Assembly (NCBI GenBank): GCA_028551475.1
Contig: CM052359.1
Location: 26,165,583-26,229,582 of the forward strand
From: Casuarina equisetifolia
Taxonomy: Eukaryota; Streptophyta; Magnoliopsida; Fagales; Casuarinaceae
Direction of reading: 5' to 3'
DNA length: 64,000 nucleotides
A program made the position numbers and the translations under genes. Numbering within the stretch: the first letter of the stretch is position 1; each line of letters opens with the position of its first letter. Of the stretch, positions 1 through 10,434 are shown one piece after another. A model generated the notes under the pieces. It made no database searches and had not been told where the DNA came from. It saw only the letters and a program-made list of their open reading frames with translations.

Positions 1-3000
1 GCTGTACTCCATTCCATCATGAAATTAAATGTGTAAGAGACAATCCAAGAGCAAGACCAGTTCACTAAAGTCATGAGGCTTCCACTTGTACCCTTCACGT
101 TTATAGGGAATATCTGCAAAAGAAAGTCATCCAAGAATTGAGGGAACGTACCTTCTTGTCTATGCCAAATCCGTATGAGAATGGGAGTTGTTAATTCTTG
201 ATAATTGGTGAAAAGTTACAGTTTTTCAATCAAAAAATTATGAAACATCTTTACTTGAATATATTAGTTACCAGGAAAGCCATAGATTCAAAGAAAACAA
301 AAGGAAATGTATCAATGGATCAGAGTTGAATGAGATACATACCTCTGATACTATAACCCACGGTAATCCTGCTAGACCAAATGTGTAAGTCACAGTGTAA
401 CCCTGAATAGATGATTTGACAGTCAGTCATAAGAAAGTAAAAACCCAGTTCTTGGTCTTAATATGTAGTTGAATAATAAGTCAGATATAATATGAGAAAA
501 ATCAAGATAAAATTTTTTAGTTATTTCCTCCAGAAAGATAGAATGTCTTTCAGTATTTTTTCTCATCAACATGCCAATTAGCACCACAGTTGGACCAAGC
601 TCCTGCCAAAGTAAGCTCTGGATTTCAAGCTCTGGTCTTTGAAGCATTAAATGAGGCAGAATTCGGAAATTCATTTCAGCAGTGCTGCTTTCCTCCCTTT
701 GAGAAGCTGAGGAAAAATCGTTTTTTATCTAGCTTATTGAATTACCAGGATTCCAATTAGCACTAGCACCGGAGTGACCTCTTTCAACCCGCTAACGTCC
801 TGTTCATAACAAAAATTTGTTTGAGTACGACCATTCGTATATGCTGAGAACATAAGTGCAGATACAGTAGCTCTGTTTTGGGTTTTGATAGAAACCTGAA
901 AGCAGAATGCCAAGCCTACAAGGAAGCAAGTCAAGCACATTCCAGCGGCAGAGATCTGCAAGAATCGGTAGATTTTACTGCCATCAGCATACTGTTGGCT
1001 AGTTAACATATTGCTTATTGCAAAGCTGACGCTTTGCCATCCTCACCAGAAGAAGAGGCCGTCTGCCTGATTTGTCAGTCAAGATTACACCAGCAGTGAC
1101 AGCCGGAATCTGCAAACAACGTTTTCATGATTAAGGAAAAAAGCAGAACCATGAATCACCTTTCAGCTACGATGAGGCAAGTACCTGGATGATAGCCATT
1201 GATATAGTCCCAATGGTACTGGAAAAACCTACCATAAAACCGGAGCTCGAAATCATCATGTGCTCATTTTTCTATAGTTAAATGAAACGCTGCTGGAAGC
1301 TATTAATTTACCAGCTTCTGTAAATATCGAGCTTGCATAATATACAATTCCATTGCTCCCACCCAACTGTTGCAGAGACATCAACCCAACTCCAACCTAC
1401 AACAATTCAAGTTAAAACTGTAAAAACGGTGGACAAACCATAAAAAGCAGAAGTACCACGTTGGATGAGGCGTACAATGAGGGAATGAACATATCTCCGC
1501 TGGAACAAGTCCAGAATTCGAGTCCCTGAATGCTCTTCTAAGTTTTCTGTAAAATCCTGCAAACGTAAAGAAGAATATCTCGTTTTCTCGTCATTGTGCC
1601 AAAAACGTTGATAAAAATAACAACTAAGAACTCTTTCCCTCTGGTTCATTCTATAGAAGATTAGACAATAATTGAAACACAAATGGGAAAGGTTACTCTG
1701 ATATCAGCTGCTTCTTGTGAGATGTCAGCATTTGTCCCCCTAAGACGCCGTAGAACGGCTTCAAGTTCTCCTTCCTTACCAAATTTTGCCTGCAGACCAC
1801 TTGTACTCAGTCATTTCTGCATCCCAATGGATGCTCAAGTTTTCATCACAGAAGAAACCAAAGACATCAAGTAGATGCTTTCTCCTAAAGTCACACTTAA
1901 CAAAATGCCATGAAAACACATTAAAGATTCCATCGTATCCATAATCTAACCAAAATTCCGCACAAGTAACTTAGCCGAAACATTGGACTCACCAACCATC
2001 GAGGAGTCTCTGGAACAAAAAATAATCCCACCACTTGTAGTATGGATGGAACAGCTCCTGAAAGTAAAATCAATTTGGATACAAGCTTGTCATTTTATAA
2101 ATAGTTAATCTTCACATTAAATTTACAGAGAAAAAGTTTAAAAAACAAGGTACCAATTAAAGCCAGGATGCGCCAATTGACAATATTTCCAACAAAATAC
2201 ATTAGTGAAATGCCGCCACATATAAACAGCTGCACATTTTGAAAGTAGGCTCATGAAAATTGAGTTGGCTATGCAATTTAAGCTATAATGGTGTTGTTAT
2301 TACCTGCGTAGCTGATGCAAACATTCCCCTAACACTCTTAGGTGTTATTTCTGCAATGTATACTGGTGCCTGTTTGGTTGTAGAATTTGGTGGTTATTTT
2401 TCAATTTTTAAAATGGTAAATCGACCATAAAATTTTAATTGCTGAATTACCACGAAGAAAATAACGCTGATGCCAATACCAAGGGTCAGCCTTCCAAGAT
2501 CCAACCACCAAGCATTCTGCAACAATAAATTCTATAAATAGTTGAAACCCAGAAAAGAGCAATGTCGAAAAGAGCAACAAATTCTCTTTCCAAGACATTG
2601 TTGGAATTGTTTTGCTACTGTAGGTGTTTTCTCGAGTGATTGTGTGGTTGCCCTGTTTGCTACACCAACATTGTGAACATATTCAATATATTGGTAACCA
2701 AGTGCAGCATTATTTATAGGAAGGAAAAAGGGAAAAGGGAAAAGGGAAAAAGAAAACCTGTGCAAATGCAATCGCAAGCCAACCCGCAATGCAGAATGCT
2801 TCAGAGAACCACATCGCCTGCAGTATAATATCAGCAAGAAATTAATAGAAATTAAATTTTAAAGCCCTAAGATACAAATTAGTGTCTAAGAAACTTACAC
2901 CTCTTCGACCAATCATATCCGCAATCTTTCCATTTAACAAACCACCTATAACTCCTCCAATGGTTAGTGTAGAACCAAAAACTGAATACTGCAATTGGCA

Positions 3001-3871
3001 GAAAAAAGTATAGGATATAAGTTGCAGAATTGATTGGCAACGAATGAGTTCTACGTCCCAAAAAATGGTTCTACTTAATCAGACAAATGGAATATCTTCC
3101 ACCACTAAGATAGGCTCCATGTCTGAATCTCACCTTGTGGATGAATTAGAGATGCATAAATACAAACAAAAGTAGAAAAAAGAAGAAGTGATAAATCAGT
3201 ACTTACTGCAGCAACAGAGAGACCCAAATCTTCCATAATTCCAGATTCAGCGGATGATGAATATCCTGTCTTCAGACCAACAATTCCGCATATTTTCAGA
3301 CCAAGTTAGCTAACTCGACAACTAATGCTTCACAAAACAGAATTTTCTTTTCTTCTTTTATAAAATGTTTAAAAGCATAAAGCAATTTGTTCATGTGGCT
3401 TTTGGTTGTTTTATTAAATAGACGCAAAAGCGGAATGAGAAGACCAGCTCTGGGGGGCTTTTGTAGGGCATGATGCCCTTAAAAAAACCAGCTGAGCAGC
3501 CTAAAAAGACCATGGCTTGTGGTCAAGTGATGGCCTCTAAACAGAAAATAATAGTGAGCAAGTTATTGGTTTGTGTCCCAGAAAAGAAAAAAGTTAACGA
3601 CTTTCCCGTACAAGAGCCACAATTTTTCCATTTCTGGCAATATCATGCAGTGGCACTTACAGTGCTGAGTTTAGCATATGAGGGCTATGATTGGACCATT
3701 CCTCGTATTTTAGTTAATGGCACTTACAGAGCAGCCTGCGCACAGTGATCCACAGAGGGCGACCAGGGTGCTGAGAACCACAACAGGTGTGGCGGAGGCC
3801 ATGTCTCCAACATATCTGATGGGCTTGCGTTCCAATACAATCGTAGAGCTTGGTAATAGTCCTTCTTCCAT
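1..3871 (-). CDS. ERD6-like monosaccharide transporter, copy 1 (3' end beyond window)
   Basis: Multi-exon member of the ERD6-like branch of the sugar porter family (12 membrane spans; by family a proton-coupled hexose carrier, often vacuolar). I chose the ATG at 3871: the upstream ATG at about 3897 is out of frame. Exon 1 (3728-3871) reads MEEGLL... to a GTAAGTG donor. Exon 2 (3207-3265) holds [13 protein letters not shown]. Exon 3 (2899-2988) holds the sugar-porter signature [11 protein letters not shown]. Exon 4 (2758-2817) reads [13 protein letters not shown], exon 5 (2451-2516) WWLDLGR, exon 6 (about 2306-2371) [10 protein letters not shown]. Later exons lie near 2156-2232, 1995-2056 (PETPRWL), 1693-1788, 1470-1558, 1308-1396, 1184-1229, 1029-1110 (DKSGRRP), 899-957, 745-806, 345-405 ([12 protein letters not shown]) and 20-118 ([13 protein letters not shown]). 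I saw no break in these exons. The last exon should lie left of base 1. Exon borders are read by eye. Confidence 0.85.
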
Positions 3872-3930
3872 GCCTCGTCTGGAACGTGAGAGAACATGAA
3901 CGACGAGACGAAAGAGAAGAGCATGTTGAA

Positions 3931-3966
3931 AAAGAGAGAGAAGAGGGAGAGAGAGAGAGAGAGAGA
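3931..3966. repeat. GA/CT microsatellite in transporter 5' leader
   Basis: An imperfect (GA)n run, read as CT on the transporter strand, lies 60-95 bases upstream of the ATG at 3871. CT tracts are common in plant 5' untranslated leaders, so this is probably transcribed leader or core promoter. Confidence 0.7.
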
Positions 3967-3989
3967 ATTGCCGTTGGAGACTTTGGTGG

Positions 3990-5200
3990 GATCCAACTTA
4001 CGGATAAGCAGTAGACTTTTAGGTGTTAATTGTTCGTTTAGGCAGCTTGAGAGTGTATTGGGACCGGCAATCGACCACTGTGGTAAATTTATTGTTTAAC
4101 AAATGAGGTAAATGTGAAGTTACCAGCATAGTGCCTAAGACAACGTATGTTTGCTCGGGTGTTTTTCTTTCTAGTTTTAGTTTGAAGAGCTTAACAACAA
4201 CCAATCGAAGCACTAAAAGTAATCTGAGATTGCAAAAGTGATTTCTAGAGGATAAGTTATTGCATCTTTACGTTGGTAGAAATCATTATTCATTACCTTC
4301 CGCATTCGATGTGTTTTCTTGGATATTTACGGTATTGTGAAATGGATCATACATTACTAGGACAATAATGCAAAAATATATCAATGCGTGTAAAGGTGGA
4401 TGGCAAGTTGACATTGATGACATTGATGGTGATATAAACTTGAGGGTGAACGAGAAAATATCTGGATTTTGAAATTAATGGGATTGAACTAGCGGTTAGA
4501 AGAAAAAGGATTCAATGTTCAAAAAAGGCACGTGCCTCTGACATTATAACCCAAGATAATCCTGCCATACTTGCTGGATAAGCCACACTATATTCACCAA
4601 CCGTCATTAACAAGCATCTTTGGAATTTAGCAATAAGTGAATCCTACTCTACAATTGAAGAAAGATAGAGATAAATAAGAGTTAAGAAGATATTCTTGTT
4701 GTATTCACCAATCCGAAAGGGAAGGAAACATAGGAAAGTGCAAGGTTTGACATGTTATAAATCGAAGTAAAAGGTGAGTTGTAAGCTAAAAGCACTAAAG
4801 AGCTCTAAATGTAGAGAAAGCCAACTCTATCCAAATCAGCTGAGAACTTGGACATCTTTAAGACTTTGGACGTCTAACATCGGAACTTGTAGGCAAAGCA
4901 TAAATTAGACGAAATAAAAGGAAAGATCGAAATCTTTAGAACTTTTCATTAGAAGGAACAGTGTCGTTTGGTAATTGTTATTATCAACTTCCCACTTGGC
5001 ACCGGAATTTGACTGAGCTACAGCCAGACTTAACTTGAAGCTCACAATTTAGCACCGCAGTGAAATTCATGATTGTGATGAAATGTTGGGAATTTAAATT
5101 TCTCTTGTGGAGATTCTTTGTCTTATTTATGGACACATTGATTCCCATTTTGCTGTTCAACTGTGTTGGATGCAATATTGTTATTTGTGTCTAAACTAGG
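3990..5200. other. Intergenic; holds an 85-bp segment repeated at 25.1 kb
   Basis: No gene is seen. Bases 4384-4469 are nearly identical to 25101-25184 (shared GACATTGATGGTGAT and GTGAACGAGAAAATATCTGG). With exon 1 at 3.7 kb this shows that a block of about 0.8 kb from here was copied, in shortened form, to 24.96-25.19 kb. Confidence 0.6.
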
Positions 5201-5204
5201 AATA

Positions 5205-5960
5205 CTTTGTAATTGAGATTACAGACCACCTATTTGGGATTTGCCCAAATGAATCAAGAGCCATCACGGCAGTTAATCCCAAAACTTGAGTTTTTGATCC
5301 GGGTTAATGTGCTCTTACTGTCATGCATATGTTTATCCCTTTTTTATTTTTTTTATTTTGGGGGTTTGGGGGGGTGTTCAGAATGTAACACGGTAATGCT
5401 ACTTGTCATCTACTAGTGCTGGATTATATTATTATTCGTGTGTGTTACTATGGCAGCTGATTGTCTTTTAGTACGATAACTAGTTATCGTTGATTGCCAT
5501 CACTGCAGTGGCTAGCCATGACCATTCACACTTTCTTTGCCAGCCCAACGTAAAGAAAGAGAACAAGAGGTCAAGCTTGCACATCACCACCACAGGTGGA
5601 TAACAACTTGGTGACATTGCCTCTTGACAAGAACTGGAGTCCATCAGCTTGAAAGCACTCGCTTTGTCACAGATAATCATGTCGGGGTTTTGCCTAATCA
5701 ATGGGGCCGATTTGGGTATCAGAACTTTGGCTTTCAAATGTAAAGACGCATAAGAAGCTACATTCTCTGTATGTAAACTAGCAGTCCTTGTTTGGACAAA
5801 TCCAATTTGTAATGCACTGTTTACGGTTTTATTAGGCCTTCGGTGATAAGCAGCATTGCAAATCAAAGTTAATCTTGCGTGTACCTTTGTAAAACCTTTT
5901 AGTGAATCAAAAAAATCATCAATGATGGAGAACACTGTGAGTTAAAGTTTTGAAACTTTA
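5205..5960 (+). other. Low-copy segment A, paralogous to 18040-18760, unidentified
   Basis: This stretch shares short blocks in the same order with 18040-18760: TTTGCCCAAATGAAT, then GTGGCTAGCCATGA, then AACTTGGTG, then ACTTTGGCTTTCAAATGTAA with GGACGCATA or AGACGCATA, and last GGTTTTATTAGGCCTT. On the plus strand it gives broken protein similarity (AITAVASHDH against FIATVASHE). A 151-codon ORF lies on the other strand (5480-5935), but I regard the shared plus-strand reading as the older signal. I do not recognise the family. It is probably a decayed gene piece duplicated with the surrounding loci. Confidence 0.4.
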
Positions 5961-6273
5961 GAATTAGTCAATCAAATATGGAAATTTTTTCTTGAAATTA
6001 TGTTGTTTAATGCCTACGCTCGGATAATGGAAATCACATGTTCTATTGGAAAAACCTCAAGATGATTGATACTTGTTTGATTTTTTGTTTTTATTTGAAA
6101 TTTATAGTGCTCTGATTGTTGAGCTTTTGCTTTCTAATTTTCTTAGAGCTATTTTCCTTTTAATGGTGACTTTTTTTTCTTTTGAAAAGTCTAATTTTAA
6201 AAATTAATAATATCTTGTCACTAGTAATTTAGTAAATGTCATAAACAAAAATACCTAAGGAGTTTTATTTTGT

Positions 6274-6826
6274 TCTTTTGTCATGGTCCAAATAGATTGA
6301 TTCCTAACTAGCCGATAGGTCTAAGCTTTTTGGCATGATGGTTGAAAATCATGACAATTTGGTTTCAAAACCACCCACCATCCCAAGTTCAAACCCAGTG
6401 TGAGCAAATTTAGGCATGAGTCTTGGTAGGTGTGTGCCATGGTACGAGGGGCTCTAAAAGGCCAAGAAGGGGAGAGTGAGATGCCAGTAGCTAGGGCGCC
6501 ACCTAGAGAGTGGGCTGCCATAGGTGGGTTGTCAATTGATGTAAAGTGTGGTAGAGTTGTAACAGTCCAAATAAATTGATTTTTAACTAGCCAATAGGTC
6601 TAATACTTTTGACATAATAGTTAAGGCTCATGACAATTTGGTATTAGAACCACCCACCATCCCAAGTTGCTAGCAGCCAAGATGCTACCTAGAGAGTGGG
6701 TTGCCATAGGTGGGCCACCATCGGATGTAGAGCATGGTGGAGTTGTTATGGTCTAAATAGATTGATTCCTAACTAATTAATAGATCTAGTCCTTTTGACA
6801 TGATGGTTAGGAATCATAACATCTTT
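6274..6826 (+). mobile_element. TRIM element with three 78-bp LTRs and TCTTT target duplication
   Basis: Three copies of a 78-bp terminal repeat lie at 6279-6356, 6558-6635 and 6744-6821. All are bounded by TG...CA, with short inverted ends (TGTCATG/CATGACA in the first, TGTTATG/CATAACA in the third). The outer pair is flanked by the 5-bp duplication TCTTT (6274-6278 and 6822-6826). Directly after LTR1 and LTR2 comes a primer-binding-like site (TTGGTTTCAAAACCA, TTGGTATTAGAACCA), near the initiator-tRNA-Met complement. A purine-rich tract (GATGTAGAGCATGGTGGAG) precedes LTR3. Internal regions are 201 and 108 bp and non-coding. LTR-internal-LTR-internal-LTR is the structure expected from unequal recombination of a terminal-repeat retrotransposon in miniature. 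Confidence 0.85.
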
Positions 6827-6829
6827 ACT

Positions 6830-9800
6830 TATTTATGAAATTATAATATAACAAAAAATAGTAATACTTTGCGATCCTTTAGATTGTATAAGATGCCAAT
6901 AACCACCTAATCTAAAAATCAAAAGATTTATATCTTGAACTTGTTGAGATCACCAAAGTTTGAGGGTCTATTTTGTATCACAATATTTTCTAACAATGAA
7001 AAGTTTATACTTAAATGAACAATTTGATGTTTGAAGAGAAGATTTAGTTTGCATAAAATAGGTGCGGACACAATAATAATATGACAATTGAGCATGTTAA
7101 GTTAAACAACCAAAAGAGTTCTTTTTAACTTGTTCCTCATATGAAAAAACGTTAATTAATCTATATACTTTTCAAGACTTAATAATTGATTTAAATGAAA
7201 AGGACAAACTAAAGATCGGTTACAACACTTCAAAATTTGTTTAAAAAAATCGGGAAATGTTTCACCACGCCCTAACTTGAAGTCATCTTTAAATTTTGAT
7301 AAAGATAAATGAAAAAAGAAAAAAGAAAAAAAACTACTTGATTGTTTATGGTAGTAAATTTCCAGATCTTAATGTACGAATAGGCTTTGAGAAGATATTC
7401 TTGATGAACTTCACCGAAACAGGAGGCCCTCGATGCTGGAAAAGGGAATTAATGAATATAAACAAGAAAATAAGAAAATCTCATTGTTGGATCAGCATCA
7501 GCACTATGTCGTGGGTCTGAAATTTTATCATAAAAGACTAGTCTAATAGATAAAGTTACCTAAACTTTTATAAACTCAGGACCTCTCCCTCACCTTTTAA
7601 ATGTGGGACAATATCCTCCAAATCTCCTCTTTTAGATAGCCTCTCTCTTGGAATGTTCCATCTTAGAACATGACAAATAGCTGTATTTTGTTGGAAACTG
7701 CAATCATACTCGTACCTTCCCATTGGTTGATAGTGCACATCCATGAGCACGAACAGCAAACATTCTTTTTTACAATGAGCTTTTTAGGTGCATTTTTCTG
7801 ATGGGGTTTTGCCATGCAGTTGTGCATAGGCTTGATTGGCTTTCTTTTGCTTATTTCATAGTCTCAGTGCTGGAGTCACTAATCCATCTACCTATAGCTC
7901 CGGAGATCATGATGGGTTCCTTACTAGTTACTTCGGAATAAAAAGAAGTAGCTGCTTTAGTCACTGTCGCTACTATCAACTTGCTTGCTTGCTAAGGCAA
8001 CAAGAATTTCGAGACAGACATCCCGTTCCCTTCCAACATCAGGAAATGTAACTAAACAACCTGGCTCTTCTCTTCCTTTCTCCCGTACTTCCTTCAAGAA
8101 ACTGCTATTACTACAACTTCTATTTGTAAAGGAACTGCAGCTTTGAAAAAAACAGCAAAAATCGCAGAAAGAGCATAAAGAACTGCAACTACAGACTTTG
8201 CTGGAACTCTGGCTCCTAATCCTAATGTAGCTGACTTCTTCCTTGATCTGTCTTTTCCCTTGCATGCTTGGTTTCTAGCTTTCAGCTCTTTCTGCTATTC
8301 TTGCTGTGGTATCAGTAGCTGCATACGCTCTTATTCTTGTTTCCGTTGTAACTTGTTTAGTACTAGTGGTAAGTTTCTTTCATTTAATAATAGATAGCAC
8401 AGGGGAAAGCTTGTCACTTTCTTGGCTTCATGATTTTTGTTTTGTCTTTGAAATGTTTAATGTACGCAACTACATGACACAAGATGTTTTGAGTGGAATT
8501 TCATATATTGTTAGAGCAATCATACTCCAACGATGTTAAAATAGGCCAAAATCAAGTAATCCCTCATAGAACATAAAACTCCTTATAGCAAAACAAAGCT
8601 ACATGAAAAAACATACTTGGTCTAAAATGCATAAGCTTGATTTTTGACAAAGTCTTTCCATATATTCTCTTTTGATCATTGGCTCAATGAGGCAACCAAA
8701 TCCAAGGAAATCAAGACCCATGATGCTTAAAGGTTAGGGAGCTACTTTCATATGTGTAAAATATAATTGAAAGTTCCTTTGTTGTTTGAAGAAACCCTCT
8801 ACTTCAATTGGTATTTTTTCATGAAAAGCAAACAAGAGATAACAAATCCAATTATTTCTAGTCATTATAGAAAAGGGAATGGAATAAATTGTATAGATAT
8901 ATTCATCTTTTATTTATTATTTGGATTAATAAATTAAATTTTGACATTTTGTAACCAACTTGTCTTTTGACATTTTTGGACAAATCATAATTTTGCCCCT
9001 AATGAGCTTGAAACCCATCATTTCATCCCATACCCATAAAAACCCTCTCTTGATTCTTTTTCCTTTAGTTGGACTTATATGTGTTAATAAGACCTAGAAG
9101 AGGAACCTAAACACAACTTTATGTGCTACTCAAATAGGCTTGACTGATCATAGTTTCATTAGGCAATCTATACTAAATCTATATTTCACAATTAAAAGTT
9201 ATGTATCTATTATATTGACCAAATTAAAATCCGTTAATATTAACTCAAACAAGTGTATCCACAAGGCCCATTGACACAAGCCTACATCAATGAACCCATT
9301 AAAATTGGACCAATGTAACATCTTTGTCTACTCATAATCTACATTGGGGAAGGTTTCATAGCATTTGCGGAAAGGGATTGGTAGCTCAATTGCTAGGAAA
9401 TCTCCATCCTTTCATTGCAATAAGGGGGTATTATTTCTCTAACTTATCACTTACAAAATAGTAAATGGATATATGCTTTTGGAAACTTTTGCATTCTTTC
9501 CCTTCCTTATTTCACACCTTGGACTTGGTTTTGACACTACCACCCTAGAGTGCATTCTTAAGATAGATAGTAATGAACCATGTTTAATTAAGTCATTGTT
9601 GGGATAGCTAGAACAATTAGAATAAAAGGTATGATTGTCATTAAAATCAAGAGTTTTTATGAAATTATAGAACTATGAAATACCTTCTAGATGTAGTGGG
9701 TTTCCTGATAATATTGGGTTAGGATTTTTATCCTATTGTGGAAGTAAGTTTTCTTAGTAATATTCGACTATGATTCATTTAGGATTTTTCTATAAATAGA

Positions 9801-9940
9801 GAAATATAGAGAAACCTAATGGGTGAGTTAGGCATTATTTTTAGTTTTTTGTACACCATTAAACCTCCCAAAATTATTGCCAACTATGCTTGCACTATTC
9901 TTTCAATCTAAAAATATGTATGCATGTATGTATGTACACA
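6830..9940. other. Intergenic, AT-rich; faint coding traces at 7.83-8.40 kb
   Basis: Mostly no recognisable content. Between about 7830 and 8400 the plus strand has short open stretches, among them a hydrophobic run (LSAILAVVSVAAYALILVSV) near 8290-8350 and the segment KGTAALKKTAKIAERA near 8125-8180, in different frames with stops. This may be a decayed membrane-protein gene, but I cannot name a family and no intact frame exceeds about 80 codons. Confidence 0.35.
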
Positions 9941-9941
9941 C

Positions 9942-10112
9942 ATAGATATGTATGTATTTTTTATTTTTTTTAAAAAAAAATTATTATAAACTCACACACC
10001 CGGGGAAGGGGAGGGACGGGATTCGAACCCCTGACCGGTGCGACACCGGTCAAGGGTTAGGCTCAGAGAACGCCACTGAGCCAGGGCCCCGCCCAAATAG
10101 ATATGTATGTAT
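9942..10112 (-). mobile_element. tRNA-derived SINE with 16-bp target duplication
   Basis: The element body is 9958-10096 on the minus strand. Read that way it has a pol III A box, TGGCTCAGTGGC (10072-10083), and a B box, GGTTCGAATCC (10019-10029), and ends at the left in a T/A-rich tail (9958-9980). A perfect 16-bp direct repeat, ATAGATATGTATGTAT, flanks it (9942-9957 and 10097-10112). Between the boxes lies a perfect hairpin, GACCGGTG and CACCGGTC with a 3-base loop (10033-10051). The GC-rich head contrasts with the AT-rich flanks. The insertion lies about 340 bp upstream of the CNL pseudogene start. It is not a functional tRNA: no cloverleaf closes across it. Confidence 0.88.
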
Positions 10113-10434
10113 GTGTGTGTAGTTAATCCATACCATAATGTGAGGAGTGTTGTTGTTGTACTAGAATAATATGTGGCCCTACATTTGTTTCATCATTGTA
10201 AGAGTTGTTATAAACAAATCAATGAAGCATATTCTAAAGCAAGAAGCTGCGCATCTTTTGTTTCGGACATTGATTGAACGAGGTCGACGACTTGGAGTCC
10301 ACAAGACACCAAACCCCAACTTATCAAATTAATTTCCTCGATGATGTATATACCTTCTTCTAACTTGCAATCTCATTATTGCCCAGCTCTCTGCAAACAC
10401 TGTCTATAGTTTCCTTTATTTGCAAACAAGAAAC

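Noticed and set aside
3470..3748. 92-codon plus-strand ORF
   Set aside because: It lies antisense across intron 1 and the edge of exon 1 of the sugar transporter and has no family motif.
5480..5935. 151-codon ORF on the minus strand
   Set aside because: The homologous blocks at 18.4-18.7 kb do not keep this frame open and no motif is seen; the plus-strand similarity explains the region better.
10019..10096. Possible tRNA gene (A and B box present)
   Set aside because: No acceptor stem closes, the A-B spacing is too long, the anticodon arm is replaced by a simple hairpin, and a 16-bp target duplication with an A/T tail marks it as a SINE.
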